Part shown: in pieces, positions 7,167 through 12,956 of the stretch
Layout: each line of letters begins with the position of its first letter
Numbering within the stretch: position 1 is the first letter of the stretch
Origin: an uncultured Desulfomonile sp.
Lineage (GTDB): Bacteria > Desulfobacterota > Desulfomonilia > Desulfomonilales > Desulfomonilaceae
DNA length: 14,063 nucleotides
Assembly (NCBI GenBank): GCA_937915285.1
Contig: CALDNG010000443.1
Span: 1-14,063, forward strand
Direction: 5' to 3'
Program-made: the position numbers and the translations under genes
The notes under the pieces: generated by a model
The model's input: only the letters and a program-made list of their open reading frames with translations
The model's database searches: none
What the model was told of the DNA's origin: nothing

Positions 7167-7865
7167 ATTCCTCGATGTCATCTGCTTTTTGTTGAAAAGT
7201 GACTCGGACATCATCAGGTCACTGCGCGCTTCCTTCTTTTTGCCGACTTTTTCAAGAAGCGCTGCACGCGCCCTGTAAGATTCTGCGTTTTTAGGATCCA
7301 GCCTTATCGCGGCAGTTAGGTGCGCAAGCGCCTCCTGAAGGCGATTATCATGGATCAAATCTTTGGCTGCAGCCACTAGTTCGGAGGACTTAACTGTTTC
7401 GGTCTCGTAGACGCAGAATATTTCCGCTGAAAAATGGCTTTCATAACGCGGATTGGAGGCCGTTACGGCGAAATTGTACATGTAGCCCGGATCAAGGCCC
7501 TTCAAAAGAACTGCCGTCTCGGATGTCTCGAACATCCTCCTGAATTCACCTTTTTCTGTTCCCCAAAACAGCGTGTATGACGATGCCCCCTCTGACGGGG
7601 TCCACCTGGCTACTAGACCGTCATCCGATTGTTCCACCACCAGATGTTCAGGAACTGAAGGTTTCCTGATTTCCACGGCTCTGGTCTCTGCATCCCCCAT
7701 GAACACATACATAAGCAAAGACAATCCTAGAACTGCAATGACATAATATTTTCTGGTGGATGCGAACTTCAGGGCCGAAGAAAAACTGTTTTTCAGCAGC
7801 GAATAGTTCAACCGCTTTGAGGCATTGAGCAAGTAATTAATATTTTCTGATAAATTCAGACGCAT
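7164..7865 (-). CDS. Single-pass membrane protein with FN3 and TPR segments
   Basis: The 233-residue protein starts best at ATG 7865, preceded by AAGGAAG about 8 bases upstream; the longer TTG form at 7895 has no ribosome site. A basic, probably cytoplasmic segment of about 40 residues leads to one transmembrane helix (about 41-56, YVIAVLGLSLLMYVFM). The outer part holds a fibronectin type III-like domain (about 70-152: PSVPEHLVV, VARWTPSEGASSYTLFWG, LDPGYMYNFAVTASN) and a TPR-like helical region (about 162-225: QEALAHLTAAIRLDPKNAESYRARA). Such parts mediate protein contact, so it may be a scaffold in the inner membrane facing the periplasm. The partner is unknown; the next gene on the same strand is the glycosyltransferase, 210 bases away. 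It has a convincing promoter of its own. Domain calls rest on pattern only. Confidence 0.72.
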   Translation of the reverse strand: MRLNLSENINYLLNASKRLNYSLLKNSFSSALKFASTRKYYVIAVLGLSLLMYVFMGDAETRAVEIRKPSVPEHLVVEQSDDGLVARWTPSEGASSYTLFWGTEKGEFRRMFETSETAVLLKGLDPGYMYNFAVTASNPRYESHFSAEIFCVYETETVKSSELVAAAKDLIHDNRLQEALAHLTAAIRLDPKNAESYRARAALLEKVGKKKEARSDLMMSESLFNKKQMTSRN

Positions 7866-7947
7866 CAATAGATCTTCCTTAAAAAACAGGTTCAAAAAAC
7901 AACGAATTAAGAACCAGCCAATTTAACCCCCGCCCATAACCTTCCTT

Positions 7948-7976
7948 ATTATAGGTTCTTTTACAGAAATCCGCAA
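7948..7976 (-). promoter_or_regulatory. Putative sigma-70 promoter for the FN3-TPR gene
   Basis: Minus-strand -35 TTGCGG (7971-7976), a 17-base spacer and a perfect -10 TATAAT (7948-7953). Transcription would begin near 7941, about 75 bases before the ATG. It is divergent from the isomerase promoter about 85 bases away. Confidence 0.6.
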
Positions 7977-8037
7977 TAACCTCAAAAAATTCGTACTCAA
8001 AAATGTTATCGTATCTGCCAAATGACTCAATAAATTT

Positions 8038-8066
8038 TTGATAATGGGAAAAGGTTGTGCTATATA
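8038..8066 (+). promoter_or_regulatory. Putative sigma-70 promoter for the parvulin gene
   Basis: -35 TTGATA (8038-8043), a 17-base spacer, then -10 TATATA (8061-8066). The leader would be about 60 bases long and holds a 7-bp inverted repeat TTAAAGT/ACTTTAA (8094-8100 and 8106-8112, loop GTTGA) directly before the ribosome site. Confidence 0.6.
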
Positions 8067-8134
8067 GCTGTTCGTCATAAAAGACATGTTATTTTAAAGT
8101 GTTGAACTTTAATGATGAATAGGAGGTTTATAAT

Positions 8135-9007
8135 TTGAGCAAGCATACCATTTTTTTTGTTCTCATTTCTTTGACTTTTGCTTCGCTGACCCACGCATCC
8201 ACCCAGGTTGGTCAGGTTTCCCCGGCGGATAACCAGATTCTGGCAAAAATAGGTGACAAGGTTGTGACCGAGGCGGACCTGCGCGAGATGTCAAACGCAG
8301 TGCCTGATAAATTCAAATATTATTATCAGACACCGGAAGGTCGAAGGCAAACACTTGAGTATATTGTGAATGTGTATGCCTTGGCGGCAGAGGCGGAAAA
8401 GCAGGGGGTGGAAAAGAGGCCGGACGTTCAGAAGTTGCTAAATTTTACGCGAAATGACCTTTTGGCGAGATTCTACCTGGAAGGATTGACGAAAGACCTT
8501 GCTCCACCGACTGAGGCTGAGGCCAAGGCTTTTTACGATCAGAACCGTGGAGAATTCGTAACTCCTGAAAGCATACACCTCAGCCACATACTTGTTGAAT
8601 CGGAAAAGGAAGCCAAGGATGCTCTGGCCCGTCTCAAGAAAGGTGACAAATTTGGAGACGTTGCGAGCCAGATGTCCGTTTGTCCTAGCAAGGACGTTAA
8701 GGGAGATCTGGACTGGATGCCACGTGGAAGCCTGGCACCAGAAATCGAAGAAATCGCCTTTACCCTGAAAAACGATCAGATCACCGGTCCGGTAAAGACA
8801 AAATTCGGGTATCACGTGTTACTGCTGCATGACAAAAGGCCGGCCCGCGAAAATACCTTTGATCAAGTAAAGGACCTGATCATGGAGCAGATCAAGTTTC
8901 TAAAACAGCAGGAGCAATATGAGAAAATAGCTGAGGCGTTACGCAAGAAATATAATGTTCAGATCTTCCTTCCGGCTGGGCCAACGGCTCCGGTAGGGCC
9001 ACGGTAA
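8135..9007 (+). CDS. Exported parvulin-type peptidyl-prolyl cis-trans isomerase (SurA/PpiD/PrsA-like)
   Basis: This 290-residue protein has a signal peptide (MSKHTIFFVLISLTFASLTHAS, likely cleaved after HA at 21) and no lipobox, so it should be a periplasmic folding helper. An N-terminal helical chaperone segment (about 33-125: ILAKIGDKVVTEADL, ETIVNVYALAAEAEK-like helix at 75-90) resembles SurA N-domains. The parvulin domain spans about 146-235: SIHLSHILV, FGDVASQMSVCPS, GDLDWMPRGSLAPEIEEIAF and FGYHVLLLHDK, including the two parvulin His positions (H151 and H227). A helical C-terminus and a Pro-rich end follow. The start is TTG, supported by a strong AGGAGG (8121-8126) 8 bases upstream and an in-frame TAG overlapping that site. 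It is transcribed alone, with its own promoter and a terminator directly after. Its clients are unknown. Confidence 0.9.
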   Translation: MSKHTIFFVLISLTFASLTHASTQVGQVSPADNQILAKIGDKVVTEADLREMSNAVPDKFKYYYQTPEGRRQTLEYIVNVYALAAEAEKQGVEKRPDVQKLLNFTRNDLLARFYLEGLTKDLAPPTEAEAKAFYDQNRGEFVTPESIHLSHILVESEKEAKDALARLKKGDKFGDVASQMSVCPSKDVKGDLDWMPRGSLAPEIEEIAFTLKNDQITGPVKTKFGYHVLLLHDKRPARENTFDQVKDLIMEQIKFLKQQEQYEKIAEALRKKYNVQIFLPAGPTAPVGPR

Positions 9008-9015
9008 ACCTTGGC

Positions 9016-9044
9016 AGACGCCCCTCTACCCTGGCGGGGCGTCT
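9016..9044. terminator. Intrinsic terminator hairpin in a convergent gap
   Basis: A 9-bp perfect stem AGACGCCCC/GGGGCGTCT (9016-9024 and 9036-9044) with an 11-base loop, ending TCTTTC on the plus strand. It fills most of the 50-base gap between two genes that converge. It fits best as the terminator of the parvulin gene; the T-run is short, and on the minus strand there is none. Confidence 0.75.
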
Positions 9045-9057
9045 TTCAAACTTCCCG

Positions 9058-9867
9058 CTATTCCTCCAGTGGAACGAACATATCCTCGGCCTCTTCAACA
9101 AACTCGGACATATCTCCCACCTGCTCGTTGATACGGTCCAGCGCTTCTTCGGCCGTCCTGGTATGCAAACTCTCCGATCTAATCATGAGTGAGACAAGCT
9201 CTGAGAAATACATTTCATCTACAAGGTGAATTTTAGTCAAAATATCAAGAGCTTCCTCGTCCGTCACATCCAGATCATCGGGTTTGAGTTCCCCTCGGTC
9301 GAGTTTTACCATGAAGTCTGCCGGAAACGCAGCGTCTTCCGGATCAACGGTGTCTGAAATTACCTGGGCCTTTGGTTTTACTATTTTTTCCTGAAAGGCC
9401 AGGGCCACCAGTTTTATGTCGATCTTGTCAAGAAGCTTGGCAAAGGTCTCATCATCCTCTTCAAGGAAGCTTACCATCCAGTGATAGGCTGTCTGTGGGT
9501 CGGTGACTCCTGCGGTTGAGAAAAGCTCGGAATCCAGGTCCAGTATAGATTGAACCCTGTTGGGATCAACCAGGCTCAGCACACCTATGTGCGTGGAACT
9601 CTGTGACTTCATTATCCGGAACAAAGCCCTGTCACCGATACCATCCACGATCTTGCGGCCCTCACCGTCATCGAGCAGAAATATTATCTCCTGGGCTTTC
9701 TTGGGGTCGGTGTACGCCTGATGAGAAACAAGCGAAATCTGTTCCTCGGGGCTCAGGGAGGCCATTATATGAGCCGCCTGCCGTCTGTCTTTTACTACTA
9801 AATCCGAAACCTGCCTGGCAGTGTCTGAGACCGGGGCGAGTAAACTGTCACTCCTCATACTGTTCAA
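9058..9867 (-). CDS. Acidic cytoplasmic protein of unknown function, DUF6178-like
   Basis: The 269-residue soluble protein has no signal peptide or membrane helix and is strongly acidic, especially from about 195 to the end. The middle region (ILSLVDPNRV-like stretch VLSLVDPNRVQSILDLDSELF at about 96-116, then AYHWMVSFLEEDDETFAKLLDKID) recalls the repeated helical units of DUF6178 proteins found in Desulfobacterota; this is from memory and tentative, and no enzymatic motif is visible. The start is uncertain: TTG at 9867 overlaps the upstream stop as TTGA but leaves only 4 bases after AGGAGG; ATG at 9858 (three codons later) has 13 bases. Either way it is translationally coupled to the preceding gene, suggesting the two products act together. 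Confidence 0.7.
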   Translation of the reverse strand: MNSMRSDSLLAPVSDTARQVSDLVVKDRRQAAHIMASLSPEEQISLVSHQAYTDPKKAQEIIFLLDDGEGRKIVDGIGDRALFRIMKSQSSTHIGVLSLVDPNRVQSILDLDSELFSTAGVTDPQTAYHWMVSFLEEDDETFAKLLDKIDIKLVALAFQEKIVKPKAQVISDTVDPEDAAFPADFMVKLDRGELKPDDLDVTDEEALDILTKIHLVDEMYFSELVSLMIRSESLHTRTAEEALDRINEQVGDMSEFVEEAEDMFVPLEE

Positions 9868-10400
9868 ATCTCCTCCTCTCCCGTCCAGTGCGGGTTCTCC
9901 ACAGCCCTTACCATTTCATATGCGCTGTCATCACCATCAAAATCCTCCGCAAGCCACCCCTCATCAGGAGGCTTGTAGGATTCCCCGAGATTGAGAACTA
10001 TGCGTTTCCTTTCACGGGTGAGAGTGACCAGAGTGAGCGCTTTTGCCATTTCGGAACGTTTGTATTCGTCTGCAGAGTCCCTGAAAGCGAAAATAATGTC
10101 TCTCAATTTTCCGGAATGATTTTTGTCCAACTGAATTCCCTTGAGACTCAGCAATTCATTAAGTTCAGGCAGTTCATCATTTCTTGCGCACACAAAAACC
10201 TTATCCATGAATTCCTTGGATAACTTGACCAAACGCCTCATGCAGAAAGCCAGGGTGACTGCGTCCATGACGGTGGGATCTTTGATAATCAAGTCCAAAT
10301 ATAGCGTCTCTGAGCCCGAATTCTCTTCGCAAAATTCCTCAAATGACCTGAATTCAGCGCTCAGTTCAGGATTTATGACAATTTCATCGTCACCAGACAT
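9864..10400 (-). CDS. Acidic protein of unknown function, first of a coupled pair
   Basis: This 178-residue protein is predicted soluble and mainly helical, with acidic ends (MSGDDEIVINPELS and HWTGEEEI) and a more basic middle (RRLVKLSKEF, TRERKRIVLNLGESYKPP). It has two Cys in FCEE and FCMRR and one in FVCARND. I recognise no family. The ATG start has a near-perfect ribosome site AAGGAGGTGA just upstream, and a promoter match lies about 30 bases further. Its stop overlaps the next gene's start by 3 bases, so the two were probably selected for fixed stoichiometry. Confidence 0.75.
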   Translation of the reverse strand: MSGDDEIVINPELSAEFRSFEEFCEENSGSETLYLDLIIKDPTVMDAVTLAFCMRRLVKLSKEFMDKVFVCARNDELPELNELLSLKGIQLDKNHSGKLRDIIFAFRDSADEYKRSEMAKALTLVTLTRERKRIVLNLGESYKPPDEGWLAEDFDGDDSAYEMVRAVENPHWTGEEEI

Positions 10401-10426
10401 TCCTCACCTCCTTGAATTCCATTTTC

Positions 10427-10455
10427 ATTCTAAAACTATCACCAAAATGTTTCAA
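10427..10455 (-). promoter_or_regulatory. Putative sigma-70 promoter for the coupled unknown pair
   Basis: Minus-strand -35 TTGAAA (10450-10455), a 17-base spacer, and -10 TAGAAT (10427-10432). Each box has five of six consensus bases. Transcription would begin about 20 bases before the ATG at 10400. Confidence 0.65.
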
Positions 10456-10563
10456 GATACTCTTCGGCCGATTGATCCCAAACCGGTCATCAACTTAATA
10501 AACTCATTTTCCGCTTGCTATTCAGGGTTTAGGCGTTTGTTGTCGATTAGCTGTGGCATCCTT

Positions 10564-10609
10564 TTGGTCGGGGATGATATGTTCAGGGATTGCAGCCCGG
10601 GTCGACCAA
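10564..10609. promoter_or_regulatory. Inverted repeat upstream of the activase genes, possible operator
   Basis: TTGGTCG (10564-10570) and CGACCAA (10603-10609) are perfect inverted arms 32 bases apart, each flanked inward by GGG and CCC. They lie about 100 bases before the bcrD-like start, in the 309-base divergent gap 10401-10709. They could be a split operator or an RNA stem. I found no convincing -35/-10 pair for the plus-strand genes and no gene in this gap. Confidence 0.3.
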
Positions 10610-10709
10610 CACATCGAGGGCTATTGAAGTGGATCATGCAAGCAACAAGGGAACTGTCTTAATTTTCAGATGACCGACCTTATTATTCGGGGAGCCGGAG
10701 GAAGTGATC

Positions 10710-11489
10710 ATGATTTTGGCGGGAATAGACTGTGGCGCTAAGAATACAAGGACTGTAATTATTGAAAATGGCGCTGTGATTGGCAGAGGGACGGCTCTAA
10801 CTGGATTCCACCAGGCCGACGCTATCAGGAAGTCTCTTCAAATGGCTCTGGATCAGGCGCGAATCGATCGTTGCGGTGTGACATGCATTGCAGGTACGGG
10901 ATCTGGCGCAAAGGCCATTTCTGAAGCGGATGTAAATGTCAACGACATTAGGGCAATCTCAGCGGCTGCATTTTATCTCTTGCCGTCGGCCAGGACGGTG
11001 ATTGACGTGGGGGCGGAGGAGAGCAAAGTTGCCCGGATCGGTCCTGAAGGATCGGTCATGGATTTCACCGTAAACGAAAAGTGCGCCGCTGGAGCAGGAT
11101 CATTCATCGAATCCATGGCTCGCGCTCTGGAGGAGCCATTAGATACAATCGGTCAGCTAGCCCTTTCTTCGGTAAATTCTGTTCCTATGAATGCGCATTG
11201 CGCTATATTCGCAGAATCAGAAGTCATAGGATTGATCCACGCTAATATCGGCAAGAATGATATCTCAAAGGCCATTCATGATGCCCTTGCTTCGAGGGTT
11301 GTTTCCATGATTCGCCGCATCGGCGTCAACAGCGATGTCATTATGCTTGGCGGTGTAGCATGCAACGTGGGCTTTGTTGAGGCCTTACGCAGGGAACTCG
11401 GGCTGGAAAGGCTTTACGTCCCGGAATTTCCTGAATATGGGGCGGCCTTGGGAGCAGCCATTAGCGCACAGGGAGAGACAAATAGTTGA
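10710..11489 (+). CDS. bcrD: BcrD/BzdP-type ATPase (activase) subunit, BadF/BadG/BcrA/BcrD family
   Basis: This 259-residue ASKHA-fold ATPase matches the small ATP-binding subunit of class I benzoyl-CoA reductases and the activator of 2-hydroxyacyl-CoA dehydratases. It has phosphate loop 1 GIDCGAKNT (5-13), phosphate loop 2 DVGAEESKV (99-107), and the adenosine motif GGVACN (214-219). Two cysteines, C125 in NEKCAAGAGSF and C164 in NAHCAIFAESEV, are the residues that bridge a [4Fe-4S] cluster between two such subunits in the family. ATP hydrolysis would push an electron to very low potential. The start is the ATG at 10710, with GGAGG 8 bases upstream; a GTG at 10704 is too close to that site. 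The length agrees with BcrD/BzdP (about 260-290). The partner ATPase follows after 80 bases. No reductase subunits are nearby, so the true target (benzoyl-CoA or another acyl-CoA enzyme) is not settled. Confidence 0.85.
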   Translation: MILAGIDCGAKNTRTVIIENGAVIGRGTALTGFHQADAIRKSLQMALDQARIDRCGVTCIAGTGSGAKAISEADVNVNDIRAISAAAFYLLPSARTVIDVGAEESKVARIGPEGSVMDFTVNEKCAAGAGSFIESMARALEEPLDTIGQLALSSVNSVPMNAHCAIFAESEVIGLIHANIGKNDISKAIHDALASRVVSMIRRIGVNSDVIMLGGVACNVGFVEALRRELGLERLYVPEFPEYGAALGAAISAQGETNS

Positions 11490-11569
11490 TTGTCGACTAG
11501 CGTATGCCGGTTGTATGGGGTGACGGAGTCTATTATGGGATTCTCAGTAATATCTTATTGGAGAGATTC

Positions 11570-12463
11570 ATGATGATTAATGAGCGCAAACCTGATTTCT
11601 GGCGATGGGAGGAAACCCGTTGGACGCGTGATGAAATGAACTGGCGAGACGCACGTTTTATAACCTGCGGAATTGATGTTGGATCGGTTTCGTCCCAAGC
11701 CGGTATAATGTGTGATGGAGAGATGTTCGCGTACGCCAGTGTAAGAACCGGTTCTAACAGTCCGGACAGCGCTCGTGATGTCCTAAGGTTTGCGCTCGAG
11801 AAAACAGCCATTACCTTAGAGGACATCAGCTACTGTGTTGGGACGGGCTATGGACGGGTTAATGTTCCGATGGCAGATCGTTCGGTCACGGAAATAGCTT
11901 GCCACGCACGAGGCGCCAACTTCATTTTCGGCCCTAGAGTAAGAACCATTCTGGATGTCGGAGGGCAGGACATAAAGGCAATCAGGTGTGATGAGAAGGG
12001 GAAAGTTCTCAATTTTCTGATGAATGACAAATGCGCCGCCGGTACCGGTCGGGGCATGGAAGTCTTCTCGGATCTGCTGTCAGTGCCCATCGGTGAGGTA
12101 GGAGACAGGTCTCTGGATGTTGACGAGGAGCCTCCGCCTGTTTCAAGCGCATGTGTGGTTTATGCAAAGACCGAAGCGACGAACCTCTTAAGAAGGGGGG
12201 TAAAAACCAATGATGTTCTAGCTGCCTATTGTTCCGCTATGGTGGAAAGAATGAGTTCGCTGGTCAACAGGGTAGGGCTTGAGCGTGAGTTCGGAATAAC
12301 AGGAGGCATGGCGAAGAATAGGGGTATAACCATGAGGCTTGCCAGAAAGCTCGGACTTGAGCCGATGATAAGCCGCTGGGACACCCAGATAGCAGGGGCT
12401 GCAGGAGCTGCGCTATTTGCGTACGCGTTGAGCCTGAAGGGGCAAGGCCGCCCGAGGCATTAA
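11570..12463 (+). CDS. bcrA: BcrA/BzdQ-type ATPase (activase) subunit, BadF/BadG/BcrA/BcrD family
   Basis: The 297-residue partner of the preceding gene is also an ASKHA ATPase. A 30-residue Trp-rich and charged leader comes first, then GIDVGSVSSQAG (34-45), VGTGYGRVNVP (90-100), EIACHARGANFIFG (108-121), DVGGQDIKAI (129-138), NDKCAAGTGRGMEV (152-165, C155) and SSACVVYAKTEA (192-203, C195). The cysteines are the expected cluster ligands, so the pair should form a heterodimer around one [4Fe-4S] cluster. The consecutive motifs closely follow BcrA/BzdQ. The length is nearer BzdQ (about 300) than BcrA (about 440). I chose ATG 11570 because GGAGA sits 5 bases before it; an ATG at 11504 gives 22 extra residues but no ribosome site. 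The family's usual FAESEV is YAKTEA here. Downstream genes converge on it, so this is a two-gene unit. Confidence 0.85.
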   Translation: MMINERKPDFWRWEETRWTRDEMNWRDARFITCGIDVGSVSSQAGIMCDGEMFAYASVRTGSNSPDSARDVLRFALEKTAITLEDISYCVGTGYGRVNVPMADRSVTEIACHARGANFIFGPRVRTILDVGGQDIKAIRCDEKGKVLNFLMNDKCAAGTGRGMEVFSDLLSVPIGEVGDRSLDVDEEPPPVSSACVVYAKTEATNLLRRGVKTNDVLAAYCSAMVERMSSLVNRVGLEREFGITGGMAKNRGITMRLARKLGLEPMISRWDTQIAGAAGAALFAYALSLKGQGRPRH

Positions 12464-12475
12464 ATGACCCGTATT

Positions 12476-12495
12476 CTGAACGGCTTCCAGTTCAG
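12476..12495. other. Small hairpin at the convergent junction
   Basis: CTGAAC (12476-12481) and GTTCAG (12490-12495) pair around an 8-base loop. The right arm covers the stop codon of the minus-strand gene. With only 6 bp and no T-run on either strand it is at best a weak terminator for both converging units. Confidence 0.35.
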
Positions 12496-12956
12496 GACTG
12501 GAAAAAATTCTTTAGATCCTCTGGCTCTATCCTGAAAGGGCTTCCGGCTCCCTGAAAAAAACCGTGACGCTTCAGCATGTGCAATCCAAGGAGGCTGAAT
12601 TTGATAGAGATCCCTGTTTTGAGGTTCTTTGCATATACCACAGCTTTTTGCGCAAAGAATCTGTCACCCCATGGACATGCCGTTTTCCCGCGATCCTCCC
12701 TGACCGAGACCTCGTATTTTCCGTCCACCACAACGGGGTCGCCGAATGCTGGAGCCGCCTCCCGATAGAGTCTTTCCATCTGGCCTGTCAAATGATCCAT
12801 GTCAACATCCAGGCTTGCCACTAAAGCCGCATCATCGTCCAGAAGACGCCGTAATTGCCTGGACTCGCCCCGTAAGTAATTCCCCTGGCGGAGCTTTTGC
12901 TCTGTATCGAAGAGGGTGGGGTCAGCCTTTAGCTGTCTGTCAGGCAAATTTGTCAT
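12492..12956 (-). CDS. Small protein of unknown function, overlapping nqrF-like gene
   Basis: The likely product is 154 residues from ATG 12956, which lies inside the last codons of the NqrF-like gene (17-base overlap), with AAGGA about 11 bases upstream. An open TTG at 13001 would overlap further and has less support. The N-terminal half is charged and helical (DTEQKLRQGNYLRGESRQLRRLLDD at about 17-41; no long coiled coil). The C-terminal half looks beta-rich (VVVDGKYEVSVREDRG, KAVVYAKNLKTGISIKFSLLG) and has one Cys in ACPWGD. There is no signal peptide or membrane helix. I recognise no family. The overlap implies coupled translation, so it may be an accessory or assembly partner of the reductase. 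Confidence 0.65.
   Translation of the reverse strand: MTNLPDRQLKADPTLFDTEQKLRQGNYLRGESRQLRRLLDDDAALVASLDVDMDHLTGQMERLYREAAPAFGDPVVVDGKYEVSVREDRGKTACPWGDRFFAQKAVVYAKNLKTGISIKFSLLGLHMLKRHGFFQGAGSPFRIEPEDLKNFFQS

Noticed and set aside
7866..7895. TTG start giving ten more residues for the FN3-TPR protein
   Set aside because: No ribosome site precedes the TTG, while ATG 7865 has AAGGAAG at a suitable distance.
8438..8815. 125-residue minus-strand open frame opposite the parvulin gene
   Set aside because: The parvulin motifs on the plus strand explain this stretch; the antisense product looks unstructured.
9603..10223. 206-residue plus-strand open frame across the coupled unknown genes
   Set aside because: Long, but the minus-strand pair has a promoter, strong ribosome sites and a start/stop overlap, while this frame has none and a composition unlike a real protein (many Pro, Cys and Arg).
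10555..10570. Sigma-54-like element TGGCATCCTTTTGGTC
   Set aside because: The -24 part TGGCA fits, but the essential GC of the -12 element is GT here, so it falls short of the consensus.
10141..10662. 173-residue plus-strand open frame reaching into the divergent gap
   Set aside because: Mostly antisense to the 178-residue gene and Ser/Leu-rich; it would run through the promoter of that gene.
11504..11569. Longer N-terminus for the BcrA-like protein
   Set aside because: The upstream ATG has no ribosome site, whereas ATG 11570 has GGAGA at good spacing; the extra 22 residues do not resemble the family.
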